From NCBI RefSeq assembly GCF_001421805.1, contig NZ_LMLC01000001.1:1105982-1169981 (forward strand): a DNA stretch of 64,000 nucleotides, read 5' to 3'. The notes beneath the pieces were generated by a model. It did not search any database. It was not told where the DNA came from and saw only the letters and a program-made list of their open reading frames with translations. The position numbers were made by a program, and so were the translations under genes. The first letter of the stretch is position 1, and each line of letters begins with the position of its first letter. Positions 19,566 through 28,451 of this stretch are shown piece by piece. The DNA comes from Sphingomonas sp. Leaf34 (GTDB taxonomy: Bacteria; Pseudomonadota; Alphaproteobacteria; Sphingomonadales; Sphingomonadaceae).

Positions 19566-19903
19566 AGCCGCGATGTAGCGTCGGGTGAGGGACGGGACAA
19601 GCAAGCGTCGAACCAAGAAGGCGCCATCGGCAAAGCCGCTGTCGTCGACCGGGCCCTAGAGAAGCAGGGGCCCGTCGGCCGTGTTCGGGCGAGTCGCGCA
19701 AAATGCTTTTGCGCGCCGCCCTTCACATGAAATGACCCCCGCTCCGGGGGCATGGAGCGAGGGCCGACTCAGCGTTCGTCACGCAGGCAGACTGTGGAGA
19801 AACCATCCGGGCAACAGGGGGAAAAATCCCGAATGCCCCACATCCGCGGCCCACTCTCTAGGGACCGAAACCTGTCGCTGGCATGAATGACGCGAAAGTT
19901 ATG
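19566..19903. other. 338-bp gap between xth and lolA with several hairpins, no gene found
   Basis: This intergenic stretch should hold the xth promoter and the lolA terminator, both on the minus strand. It contains a perfect 9-bp stem with 3-nt loop (CGCGCAAAA/TTTTGCGCG, 19695-19715), a GGGCCC stem near 19655-19675, and a CCCCCGCTCCGGGGG stem near 19735. No tRNA, SRP, tmRNA or recognised 6S signature was seen. An unrecognised small RNA is possible. Confidence 0.4.
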
Positions 19904-20533
19904 TTACTTTCTTCCACCCGTGCGGCGCGGATCGTTCCACCGGAAGGTGTTGTCGCTGACCGCGTCGCCGAACTTCTGGTTGGTCAGGCGGATCGTCGTC
20001 CGGTTGTTCTGGCTGTCGAGCGCGACCCAGCCCTGTAGCATCAGCCCACCCGGCGCGCCCGCGTTGCGCACGAACACCAAGGTGATCCGGCCATATTCGG
20101 GATGCTTGGGATCGTTCGCCTCGACCGACACGATCCGCTGGTCATAGCCGGGCACGAGCTTGGCATAGCGCGTGATGTCGCGCGTCGGGTCGAGCAGCAC
20201 GCCCAGCGGCGAGTTCTTGATCGGCCAGCGCTGTACCTGCTTGACCGAATAATCGATGAAGGTCAGCGCGCCGCCCTCCGCGACGATCAGGATCGGCACG
20301 CCCTTCTCATATTGGAAGCGCAGCTTGCCGGGCTTCTTCAGCGTCAGCACGCCGGTCAGCACCTTGCCGTTGCGATCCGCCTGCGAAAAATTCGCGGTCA
20401 TCGTCTCGACCGATTGGAGATGCTTCTGGACGGCGGCGAGATCGCCGGTCGCCTGGGCGGCGATCGGCGTCGGCATGGCGGCGACCGAGAGGGCGGCGAT
20501 CGTCGCGATCACCGCGGGGCGGGTATTGAACAT
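19904..20533 (-). CDS. lolA: Outer-membrane lipoprotein carrier protein LolA-like
   Basis: A periplasmic chaperone that ferries lipoproteins from LolCDE to the outer membrane. The 209-residue precursor has a signal peptide (TRPAVIATIAALSVAAMPTPI, cleavage after AQA). The mature chain has the LolA pattern: an N-terminal helix with LQSVETMTANFSQADRNGK, then GVLTLKKPGKLRFQYEKG and strands of the open half-barrel. The ATG at 20533 has AAGGAG upstream. Alphaproteobacteria lack LolB, so a single LolA-type carrier is normal. Identity is likely. Confidence 0.88.
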   Translation of the reverse strand: MFNTRPAVIATIAALSVAAMPTPIAAQATGDLAAVQKHLQSVETMTANFSQADRNGKVLTGVLTLKKPGKLRFQYEKGVPILIVAEGGALTFIDYSVKQVQRWPIKNSPLGVLLDPTRDITRYAKLVPGYDQRIVSVEANDPKHPEYGRITLVFVRNAGAPGGLMLQGWVALDSQNNRTTIRLTNQKFGDAVSDNTFRWNDPRRTGGRK

Positions 20534-20633
20534 CGAAATCTCCTTGAAGCGCGGACAATTGCCGCCCCGCGCTTGAACCGCCACTGAATTCGGTACTTCG
20601 TCAGGATGACGGGGAGGGCGCGAAGACCGCCCC

Positions 20634-22019
20634 CTACAGCGTGATCGCCCCCTTCAACCCGAGCACGCCGACATCGCGGGCGTCACGGACGCCGCCCGGA
20701 TTATGGATGACCTGCACGTTCGGCCGCAATTCCAGCCACCGGGTCGGGTGCACGCTGTAATAGATCTCCGACGCATATTCGGCATCCTGCACCGCCGGCC
20801 GGGTCGGGTCGAGTGCCTCCCCTTTAGCGACGCGCCCGTTCACATTGGTCCGCGCGACGCCGAATCCGAGGATATCGCCCGGTCGCCACGGCACCAGCCC
20901 CTTGTAGAACAGCCCCGCCGCGATCTGGTTATCGGTGGTCGAGGTCGCGCGATCGGCCTGGGTCGCGTTGAGGAACACGCTGAGCCCGGTGACCGACTTG
21001 CCGTCCTTCGACGTGCCCGTGATCTGCTGCTGGACGTTGAAATATACGCCGTAGCGCGCGCTGCGCCGCAGCGGGTTCAGCCCGGTGATCGCGATCGGCT
21101 GGCGGTTCACGTCGTAATACACGTCGTCTCCGTTCGACGTGTTGACCCAGCCGCCGACCTTGTACGCGCCGACCCGGCCGTCATCGTCGCCGCGCCGCCA
21201 TTCGGCCTCGATCGGGATCAGCGCGCCGGTCGCGCCGTGGAACCGGCCGATCACGAAGTCCTTTTCCAGGTTGCGCGGGTTCACCTCATACGCGGCGGTC
21301 TTCAGCGTGACATGGTCGTTGACGTCGTAGCGCAGCCGCGCGCCCCATTGCCCGACGGGCCAGTTCTGCCAGTAATCGCCGACCAGATTGCCCGGCTGCG
21401 CCCCGCAGAAACTGAGATTCTGGAAATAGCAGGAGAACACCGCGAAATCCTCGCCGGGATTGGTGCGGCCGATCTTGAGCTCGAGTTTCTCGCCCAGCGT
21501 CTGCTCGTACCAGAACTGCGTCAGGCGCAGCGTCTGGCCGCGGCCATAGACCTCCTGCACCTGTTGCAGCACGCCGAGATTGGCATCGGCACCCAGATCG
21601 CGACCGCGGCGATAGGTGAGCGTCGCCTGGAACGCGCCGCCCTTCAATCCGACGACCTTGTCGAGATCGAGCAACATGCCGACGTCAAACTGCCCGGTCT
21701 CGCGCAGCAATTTCCTGTCGCCGCCCGAAAAATTATAGCCGCTTTCCGAGGCGTAGCGTGCGCTCAGCCCGATACCGCGATCCGCCAGCTTCTTGCGGAT
21801 ATCGAACCAGTCGGCGAACAGCCCAGGCGGCGGCGTGCGCCGCGTATCGGCGGTCAATGCGGAGGGCGAGAGATCGCTGTCGCGGCGAACGCCCGCGCGG
21901 GGGCGATGCTGCGTATCGGTGGCGGTGCTGCCGGGGGTCTGTTTCGCGATGTCCTGCGCCGAAGCCTCCGCCGATAGCGCGAGCGCCAACGCCGCCACCC
22001 ACAACCGCCGAAACCCCAT
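20634..22019 (-). CDS. OprB-family carbohydrate-selective porin
   Basis: A 461-residue outer-membrane porin. The signal peptide FRRLWVAALALALSAEAS is followed by a proline-rich linker and the OprB barrel: LADRGIGLSARYASESGYNFSGG, then QFWYEQTLGEKLELKIGRTN, a conserved segment of the family. Two cysteines lie in VFSCYFQNLSFCGAQPGN. The chain ends ITL rather than in Phe. The ATG at 22019 has AGGTGGG upstream; a GTG at 22028 is possible. OprB proteins pass glucose and related sugars, so sugar uptake is inferred. It is transcribed alone. Confidence 0.88.
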   Translation of the reverse strand: MGFRRLWVAALALALSAEASAQDIAKQTPGSTATDTQHRPRAGVRRDSDLSPSALTADTRRTPPPGLFADWFDIRKKLADRGIGLSARYASESGYNFSGGDRKLLRETGQFDVGMLLDLDKVVGLKGGAFQATLTYRRGRDLGADANLGVLQQVQEVYGRGQTLRLTQFWYEQTLGEKLELKIGRTNPGEDFAVFSCYFQNLSFCGAQPGNLVGDYWQNWPVGQWGARLRYDVNDHVTLKTAAYEVNPRNLEKDFVIGRFHGATGALIPIEAEWRRGDDDGRVGAYKVGGWVNTSNGDDVYYDVNRQPIAITGLNPLRRSARYGVYFNVQQQITGTSKDGKSVTGLSVFLNATQADRATSTTDNQIAAGLFYKGLVPWRPGDILGFGVARTNVNGRVAKGEALDPTRPAVQDAEYASEIYYSVHPTRWLELRPNVQVIHNPGGVRDARDVGVLGLKGAITL

Positions 22020-22124
22020 CAATCCCACCTGTTCTCAGTCACTTGTAGAAGCCCCGTAGACCGCGCTTCGCGCGTCCGAAACCCTTGTCGAAATTGGCCT
22101 GACGCAACGAGCGGTGACCTCCTC

Positions 22125-22204
22125 GTTCTCCCGCGAACGCGGGAGCCCAGGGTTCCAGACGATAGCGTCAGTGGCTCCTGGCCCCCCGCGTTCGCGGGGG
22201 AACA
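22125..22204. repeat. REP-like palindromic element
   Basis: Arms around GTTCTCCCGCGAACGCGGGA (22125-22150) and its counterpart CCCCCGCGTTCGCGGGGGAAC (22180-22202) form a two-armed palindrome with short self-complementary tips. It lies between the converging-in-series porin and ftsK genes. Confidence 0.82.
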
Positions 22205-22243
22205 ATGCTGGTGTCTCAAGGGACTGAACGAGCGAGGCCAACC

Positions 22244-24556
22244 CTAGATCGCGTGGCCCTCGGTATCGCGCAGCACTTCGCGCCGTCCGACATGATCGGG
22301 CCGCCCGACGATGCCGTCCTTCTCCATCCGCTCGATCAACCGCGCGGCCGAGTTATAGCCGATCCGCAACTGTCGCTGCAGCCACGAGGTCGATGCCTTC
22401 TGCGATTCGCACACCAGCTGGATCGCCTGGCGATATTGCTGGTCCTCCGCCGAATCCTCACCCGTAGGCGATCCCTCCAGCGCGAAGCTCTCCTCGGGCT
22501 CCTCGGTCACCGACGAGATGTAATCGGGCAGCCCCTGCGAGCGCCAGTGATCCGCCACCAGGCGCACTTCGTCATCGGTGACGAATGGCCCGTGAACGCG
22601 GACGATGCCCTTGCCGCCGGGCATGTATAGCATGTCGCCCTTGCCGAGCAGCTGCTCCGCCCCCTGTTCGCCGAGAATGGTGCGCGAATCGATCTTCGAC
22701 GTGACGTGGAAGCTGATCCGCGTCGGCAGATTGGCCTTGATGACGCCGGTGATGACGTCGACCGACGGCCGCTGCGTCGCCATGATCAGGTGGATGCCTG
22801 CCGCGCGTGCCTTCTGCGCGAGCCGCTGGATGAGGAATTCGACTTCCTTGCCCGCGGTCATCATCAGATCGGCGAGCTCGTCGACGATCACCACGATCTG
22901 CGGCAGCACGTCATATTCGAGCTTCTCCTCCTCGTACATCGGCGCGCCGGTGTCAGGGTGATAGCCGGTCTGCACCTTCCGCCCGAGCGGCTGCCCCTTG
23001 GCCTTCGCGCCACGCACCTTGTCGTTGAACCCGGCGAGGCTGCGCACGCCCACCGAGGACATCTGGCGATAGCGATCCTCCATCGTCTCGACCGCCCATT
23101 TCAGCGCGCGGACGGCCTTGGCGGGATCGGTCACGACCGGAGACAACAGATGCGGGATGTCGTCGTACATGCTCAGTTCGAGCATCTTCGGATCGATCAT
23201 GATCATCCGGCACTGGTTCGGCGTCAGCTTGTACAGCAGCGACAGGATCATGCTGTTCAGGCCGACCGACTTACCCGAGCCCGTCGTGCCCGCGACCAGC
23301 AGATGCGGCATCGGCGCGAGATCGGCGATCACCGAATCGCCCGCGATGTTCTTGCCGAGAATGATCGGCAGCTGCGCCGACTGGTCCTCGAACGTCTGGC
23401 TACCGACGAGCTCGTGCAGGGACACCGCCTCGCGCCGCGCATTGGGCAGCTCGATCCCGATCACGTTGCGCCCCGGGATCACCGCGACGCGCGCGGAAAT
23501 CGCGGACATGTTGCGTGCGATATCGTCGGCCAGCGCGATCACGCGGCTCGCCTTGATGCCGGGCGCGGGCTCCAGCTCGTACATCGTCACGACCGGGCCC
23601 GGCCGCACCTCGATGATCGATCCCTTCACGTGGAAATCGTCGAGCACGTTCTCCAGCAGCCTTGCGTTGCGCTCGAGACCCGCCTTGTCGACGACATTGC
23701 CCTGGCTCGGCGGCGACGGAGTCAGCAGGTCGAGGCTGGGCAGCGTGAAATTGTCGCGCAGGTCGAGCGACGACTGGCGCTCTTTGGGCTTGGCCTGGCT
23801 CGGCGCAGTCTGGCGATCGGCGATGACCGGGGCAGGGCGCGGATCGGGCTCGGCGAGCGCGCGCGGCTCGACCGGCTTGCGCGTCAGGGTCAGCGGCTCG
23901 TCGTCGTCCTCGTCGATCTCCGCAAAGCCATCATAGCCGAGCGCCTCGGTGCGATTGCGGCGGGGAAAGCGCCATTTGCGCTCGCCGAGATCGATCTCGA
24001 TGCTCTTGCCCCAGACGATCGCACCCGCGATCGCCGCGACCAGCCCGATCGCGCGCGCGGACCAGAGCTCGGCGACCGGCTCGCCGACAAAGCTGAGCGC
24101 CCAGTGGACCGCACTCGCGACCGAAAGCCCGATCACGCCGCCCCATCCGGCGGGCAGCGCGAGCACCGACGAGCCCGAGACGAACGCCAGCGCGCTCGCC
24201 ATCAGCGCGACGCCGATCGCCGCGCCGCGCAGCATCCGCACCCAGTGGCCCAGCGGCAGGTCGCGCCATAGCCGCAGCCCGAGGATCGGCCCGATCGGCA
24301 GCAGCAGCGCCACCGCGGGGCCGAACAGGGTGAGCGCGATATCGGCGAACCACGCGCCCGGCGGCCCGACCAGATTGGCCGGCGACCCGCCCGACGCGGT
24401 GTTGAGCGCAGGGTCGCTCGGGTGATAGCTCGCCAGCGCCAGCGCCATCAGCAGCGTGCCGACGAACAACGCGATCGCCGCGATCAGCGCACCGCTGCGG
24501 ACGGCACCCGCTTTCACCGTCTCACGCCACAAGGCTGGCTGCGCGCGGCTGGCCAT
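22244..24556 (-). CDS. ftsK: DNA translocase FtsK
   Basis: A septum-anchored motor that pumps chromosome DNA and activates XerCD recombination at dif. The 770-residue protein has four N-terminal membrane segments (from about residue 20), a linker, and the motor domain. Walker A is GTTGSGKS near residue 423 and Walker B IVVIVDELADLMM. The C-terminal winged-helix gamma domain (QRQLRIGYNSAARLIERMEKDG) reads KOPS sites. The linker is short, as is common in alphaproteobacteria. It is transcribed alone, diverging from the UbiH-type gene. Confidence 0.96.
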   Translation of the reverse strand: MASRAQPALWRETVKAGAVRSGALIAAIALFVGTLLMALALASYHPSDPALNTASGGSPANLVGPPGAWFADIALTLFGPAVALLLPIGPILGLRLWRDLPLGHWVRMLRGAAIGVALMASALAFVSGSSVLALPAGWGGVIGLSVASAVHWALSFVGEPVAELWSARAIGLVAAIAGAIVWGKSIEIDLGERKWRFPRRNRTEALGYDGFAEIDEDDDEPLTLTRKPVEPRALAEPDPRPAPVIADRQTAPSQAKPKERQSSLDLRDNFTLPSLDLLTPSPPSQGNVVDKAGLERNARLLENVLDDFHVKGSIIEVRPGPVVTMYELEPAPGIKASRVIALADDIARNMSAISARVAVIPGRNVIGIELPNARREAVSLHELVGSQTFEDQSAQLPIILGKNIAGDSVIADLAPMPHLLVAGTTGSGKSVGLNSMILSLLYKLTPNQCRMIMIDPKMLELSMYDDIPHLLSPVVTDPAKAVRALKWAVETMEDRYRQMSSVGVRSLAGFNDKVRGAKAKGQPLGRKVQTGYHPDTGAPMYEEEKLEYDVLPQIVVIVDELADLMMTAGKEVEFLIQRLAQKARAAGIHLIMATQRPSVDVITGVIKANLPTRISFHVTSKIDSRTILGEQGAEQLLGKGDMLYMPGGKGIVRVHGPFVTDDEVRLVADHWRSQGLPDYISSVTEEPEESFALEGSPTGEDSAEDQQYRQAIQLVCESQKASTSWLQRQLRIGYNSAARLIERMEKDGIVGRPDHVGRREVLRDTEGHAI

Positions 24557-24722
24557 GACCCGTATTCTCCAGAATCACTATAATAGGGTTAGTGCATCGC
24601 GCTGGGCTGGTCGGACGTCAAGCCGACCCCGTCGGCAATGCGCGGTCACGAGCGGACAACACGGGTTAAACCGCGCCCGGATCGGCGTTGGCAGCGACCG
24701 GCTGGCGGGATAGAGCGGCGTC

Positions 24723-25937
24723 ATGGACACAGATGTAATCATCCTCGGTGGCGGGCTGGTCGGCGCGACGCTCGCCGTGGCGCTCGACGTGCACGGCATC
24801 TCGACGATCGTGATCGATCCTGCCGACCCCGCGGTGACGCTGGCGCCCGGCTTCGACGGCCGCGCGTCTGCGGTGGCGAGCGCGAGCCACCGCATGCTCG
24901 ACGCGATCGGCGTCGGCGCGACGCTGGCGGGGCAGGGCTGTGCGATCCGCCAGATCCGCGTCAGCGACGGGCTCGAACCCGGCGCGCTCGATTTCGTCCC
25001 CGCCGCCGACGATGGCGCGCTCGGCACGATGTACGAGAACAAGCTGATCCGTCGCACGCTGTTCGATGCCGCCACCGCAGCCGCCAATGTCGACCTGCGC
25101 ATGACGACGCGCGCGACGTCGGTCGACCGCGCCGACTCGGGCGTGACCGTCACGCTCGACTCGGGCGCCGTGATCCGCGCCCCGCTGCTGATCGCCGCGG
25201 AGGGCCGCAACTCGCCGACTCGCGAGGCCGCGGGGATCACCATCGCGCGCTGGTCGTACGATCACACCGCGATCATCGCCGCATTCCACCACGAACGCCC
25301 GCACGACGACGTCGCCTACGAGATCTTCTATGCGAGCGGCCCGTTCGCGCTGCTCCCGCTTCCCGATGACGCCGACGGTCACCGCTCCGCGATCGTCTGG
25401 ACGGTCGACGCGAAGAACGCCCCCGGCATGTTGAAGCTCGGCGACCGCGCATTCCTCGCCGAAGCCGAGAAGTCGATGGGCGGATTCCTCGGGGCGCTGT
25501 CGATGGCGACGCCGCGCTCGTCCTACCCGCTCGGCTTCCACCACGCCGCGCGGATCACCGATACGCGGCTCGCGCTGGTCGGCGACGCAGGCCACGGCAT
25601 CCACCCGATTGCGGGGCAGGGCCTCAACCTCGGTTTCCGCGACGTCGCGACGCTCACCGAAGTGCTGGTCGAGGGCAAGCGCCTCGGCCTCGATCTCGGC
25701 GATGCGGCGTTGCTCGCGCGCTACCAGCGTTGGCGTGGGCTCGACACGTTCATGACCGCGGCGGCGACCGACACGCTCACCCGCCTGTTCGGCCTGCCGG
25801 GCAAGACCGCCAGCGCGGTCCGGCGTTTCGGGATCAGCGCGGTCAACGCGATCCCGCCGCTGAAAGATCGCTTCATGGCCGAGGCGCGGGGCGAAAGCGG
25901 CGACCTGCCCAAGCTGCTGCAGGGCATGACGATCTGA
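24723..25937 (+). CDS. UbiH/UbiF/COQ6-family FAD-dependent ubiquinone hydroxylase
   Basis: A 404-residue flavoprotein monooxygenase that hydroxylates the aromatic ring in ubiquinone synthesis. The FAD-binding GGGLVGATLAVAL lies at residues 8-20, the DG-type motif near the middle, and GDAGHGIHPIAGQGLNLGFRD near residue 285 is the strong family signature. Which ring position it modifies cannot be told. The start is ATG at 24723; the 166-bp gap from ftsK must hold both divergent promoters. Its last 65 nt overlap the 3' end of the convergent YjdF-like gene. Confidence 0.92.
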   Translation: MDTDVIILGGGLVGATLAVALDVHGISTIVIDPADPAVTLAPGFDGRASAVASASHRMLDAIGVGATLAGQGCAIRQIRVSDGLEPGALDFVPAADDGALGTMYENKLIRRTLFDAATAAANVDLRMTTRATSVDRADSGVTVTLDSGAVIRAPLLIAAEGRNSPTREAAGITIARWSYDHTAIIAAFHHERPHDDVAYEIFYASGPFALLPLPDDADGHRSAIVWTVDAKNAPGMLKLGDRAFLAEAEKSMGGFLGALSMATPRSSYPLGFHHAARITDTRLALVGDAGHGIHPIAGQGLNLGFRDVATLTEVLVEGKRLGLDLGDAALLARYQRWRGLDTFMTAAATDTLTRLFGLPGKTASAVRRFGISAVNAIPPLKDRFMAEARGESGDLPKLLQGMTI

Positions 25938-26541
25938 GGCGGGCGATCTGCCCATCATGAGACCGTGACAGCAGGATCAGCGCCAGCGCGGCGCCGAACA
26001 GGCACATCAGCATGTCCCATTGCGTATCCCAGGGGTCGCCCTGCGTCCCCAGGAACGCGTCGGCGCCTTGGCCGAGCGCGACCGCGGCCCCGAACTCGAT
26101 CAGTTCGTACAGCGCGCTGACCGACAGGCAGTAAGCGAGCACGGTGATCGCCAGCACGCGGCCCGCAGCGATCACGCCGGTCAACACCAGCACTTCACGC
26201 AGGACGATCGCGGGCACGAATCCCTGCATCAGATGCCCGAACCGATCATAGGGATTGCGCGCGAGATGCAGCCAGTCCTGCACCGCAAACCCGATCGGCA
26301 CGCGCGCATAGGTATAGGTGCCGCCCAGCATCAACACGAGACCGTGCACCGTAATCAGCAGCAGCGCGAGATCGGTGAAGACGAAGCGCCGGCGCAGACT
26401 GACCAGCATCGGGAACGCGATCAGCACGGGGGCGATCTCCATCCACCACGTCGCTCGGTCGAACGGCGCCCAACCCGATGAGACGAGGCCGATTCCCCAG
26501 ACCGCGCCGAGAATCGACAACCGACGATCGGCCGAAGGCAT
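25873..26541 (-). CDS. DUF2238 (YjdF-like) membrane protein
   Basis: A 222-residue inner-membrane protein with about six hydrophobic helices. GGTYTYARVPIG, LARNPYDRFGHLMQGF and DPWDTQWDMLMCLFGA are the conserved DUF2238/YjdF segments. The proline- and arginine-rich C-terminal tail (after residue 195) runs into the 3' end of the convergent UbiH-type gene. It starts at the stop of the Trm112-like gene (TGATG), the last gene of a four-gene minus-strand operon. The function is unknown. Confidence 0.85.
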   Translation of the reverse strand: MPSADRRLSILGAVWGIGLVSSGWAPFDRATWWMEIAPVLIAFPMLVSLRRRFVFTDLALLLITVHGLVLMLGGTYTYARVPIGFAVQDWLHLARNPYDRFGHLMQGFVPAIVLREVLVLTGVIAAGRVLAITVLAYCLSVSALYELIEFGAAVALGQGADAFLGTQGDPWDTQWDMLMCLFGAALALILLSRSHDGQIARLRSSCPAAAWAGRRFRPAPRP

Positions 26542-26723
26542 CAGGCGGGGACGTCGGTCCGTCGGGCTTCCTCGACTAGCATCACCGGAACGCCGTCACG
26601 GATCGGATAGGCCAGACCCGCCGCCTCGGACACCAGTTCCTGTGCAGGCTCGTCATAGCGCAACGCCGTGCGCGTCATCGGGCAGACCAGTCGCTCGAGC
26701 AGCCAGGGATCGAGCGCGCTCAC
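26541..26723 (-). CDS. Trm112-family small protein (UPF0434)
   Basis: A 60-residue protein of the Trm112/YcaR family. [18 protein letters not shown] and [13 protein letters not shown] are the family segments. Trm112 proteins are small zinc-type domains that activate methyltransferases in eukaryotes; the bacterial role is unsettled. Only one of the usual cysteines remains, so metal binding is doubtful. It overlaps the LON-domain gene by 4 nt and the YjdF-like gene by one base. Confidence 0.88.
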   Translation of the reverse strand: MSALDPWLLERLVCPMTRTALRYDEPAQELVSEAAGLAYPIRDGVPVMLVEEARRTDVPA

Positions 26724-27358
26724 TGCAACGTCACCGATTCGTCTCCGTCGTGCCGCCCGAAAAACTGCATCAGCTGGATGATCAGCTCGGCGCGGTGTTC
26801 GATGTCCGGCGCCTCGAGCAACGCCTGCTTGGCCGCCGAATCGAACGGCGCGATCTGCGCGATGCCGTTGACCAGGCTCTCGTCGTCGAGCCGTCCGACC
26901 GCATCCCAGTCGACCGCATAGCCCTGCATGTCCGCGAACCGGCGCGATTCCATTTCGAGCGACGAACGCCGCCCGAGCGACAGCGTATCGTCCTCGATCG
27001 CCGGCAGCAGCTCGGCCTCGACCTGCCGGAACGCGGTCGTGACGTCGAGCTCGCGGACGATGCGGAACAGCGCGATGCCTTCCAGCACGACATTGTACCG
27101 CCCGTCGTCGAGTGCCTCGACCTCGGCGATCTTGCCGACGCAGCCGATGTCGTACAGCGCGTCGCCATCGTCATTAGCCCCGCCCCGCGGCTGGATCATC
27201 CCGATCCGCCGGTCGCGCGCCATCGCATCGCTGATCATCGCCCGATAGCGCGGCTCGAACATGTGCAGCGGCAAGTGCATGCCCGGGAACAGCAGGGCCC
27301 CAGGCAGCGGGAAGATCGATAGACGCGTGGTGGCGCGAGGGGGCGACTCGGTGGTCAT
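26720..27358 (-). CDS. LON substrate-binding domain protein
   Basis: A 212-residue cytosolic protein consisting only of the LON N-terminal domain. [29 protein letters not shown] is conserved in the domain, here shown as its two ends LSIFPLPG and [31 protein letters not shown] gives the second half. There is no AAA+ or protease part, so it is not the Lon protease. The constant genomic link to a thioredoxin-like co-chaperone in alphaproteobacteria suggests a role in protein quality control. It overlaps both neighbours by 4 nt. Confidence 0.9.
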   Translation of the reverse strand: MTTESPPRATTRLSIFPLPGALLFPGMHLPLHMFEPRYRAMISDAMARDRRIGMIQPRGGANDDGDALYDIGCVGKIAEVEALDDGRYNVVLEGIALFRIVRELDVTTAFRQVEAELLPAIEDDTLSLGRRSSLEMESRRFADMQGYAVDWDAVGRLDDESLVNGIAQIAPFDSAAKQALLEAPDIEHRAELIIQLMQFFGRHDGDESVTLQ

Positions 27359-28266
27359 CCGAACAGGATCGCAGACAGACGCCGCCGCTGTCCAGAGACC
27401 CAGGGGTCTTCGAGCCCGACGACCTCGAACAGCTTGAGCAACTGCGCGCGCGCCGCGCCCTCGTTCCAGTCGCGCTCGGTGGCGATGATGCCAAGGAACG
27501 TGTCGGCGGCCGCATCGCGGTCGTTCGCGGCCATCTGGCCGTTGGCGAGCGCGAAGCGGGCATGCAGGTCGTCGGGGTTCGCCTCGACGGCAGCGAGCAG
27601 CGGCGACAGGTCCGCAACCGGTGGCGCGGACTGCGCGAGCGCGAGCGCTGCCTGCGCGCGGTGGATCGCCGGGTCGTTGGCGATCGCCGGATCCAGGTTC
27701 GCCAGCCAGTCGCTCGCTTCGTCGAGCTGCCCGGTCGCGACCAGCGCGCGGACGAAGCCGGCATGGACCTGCGGATGCTCGGGCGCGATCTCGGCGATTT
27801 CGCGGAACAGCCCCAGCGCGCGCTCGCCGTCACCCGCGGCAAGCGCCTCTTCGCCGATCGCGATCAGCGGCTCGACATCGGCGGCCGGATCCGCCGGCTC
27901 GGCCTCGATCGGCAGCTGCTTGAGCAACTGGTCGAGCAGGACCCGCAGCTGCGACTCGGTGCGCGCGCTGGTCATGTCGGCGACCAGCTGGCCCTGGAAC
28001 ATCGCATAGACGGTCGGGATCGACTTGATCTGGAATTGCGCGGCGATGAACTGGTTCTTGTCGGTATCGACCTTGGCCAGCACGACGCCCTTGTCGGCGT
28101 AATCCGCGGCGACCTTCTCCAGCGTCGGCGTCAGCGCCTTGCATGGCCCGCACCATTCGGCCCAGAAATCGATGATCACGAGCTTCGTCATCGACGGTTC
28201 GACGACATCGCGACGGAACGCTTCGACGGCGTCCTTCTCCGCGGGGGACATTCCAAGCGTGGCCAA
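27355..28266 (-). CDS. Thioredoxin-TPR co-chaperone (YbbN/CnoX-like)
   Basis: A 303-residue protein with an N-terminal thioredoxin fold (about 20-125) and C-terminal tetratricopeptide-like helices. The active site is WAEWCGPCK, so the redox CGPC motif is intact, unlike E. coli YbbN (SxxC). IKSIPTVYAMFQ holds the cis-proline. Such CnoX-type proteins protect substrates from oxidation and hand them to chaperones. The TTG at 28266, with GGGAG upstream, was chosen; ATG at 28251 is an alternative. It heads the operon with the LON-domain gene. Confidence 0.88.
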   Translation of the reverse strand: MATLGMSPAEKDAVEAFRRDVVEPSMTKLVIIDFWAEWCGPCKALTPTLEKVAADYADKGVVLAKVDTDKNQFIAAQFQIKSIPTVYAMFQGQLVADMTSARTESQLRVLLDQLLKQLPIEAEPADPAADVEPLIAIGEEALAAGDGERALGLFREIAEIAPEHPQVHAGFVRALVATGQLDEASDWLANLDPAIANDPAIHRAQAALALAQSAPPVADLSPLLAAVEANPDDLHARFALANGQMAANDRDAAADTFLGIIATERDWNEGAARAQLLKLFEVVGLEDPWVSGQRRRLSAILFG

Positions 28267-28365
28267 GTTCAACTCCCGTGTGGTTCTGCCCGCTATTTGG
28301 GGGCGCTCGCGATGAATGCCACCTCTAGGATGGATCGGTACGCACGACAAACCGCGCCTGCTACC

Positions 28366-28448
28366 CGTCATCCAGGGCTCGACCCAGGATCCAGAACCAC
28401 GGAACCCGCCGCGCCTGGCTCTGGATCCCAGCCTTCGCTGCGATGACG
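28366..28448. repeat. REP-like palindromic element
   Basis: CGTCATCCAGGGCTCGACC and its continuation (28366-28402) pairs imperfectly with 28419-28448 (CTCTGGATCCC...GATGACG). It sits four bases beyond the dnaE2 stop codon and belongs to the same 'GTCATCC/GGATGAC' type as 2248 and 48709. Confidence 0.78.
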
Positions 28449-28451
28449 GCG

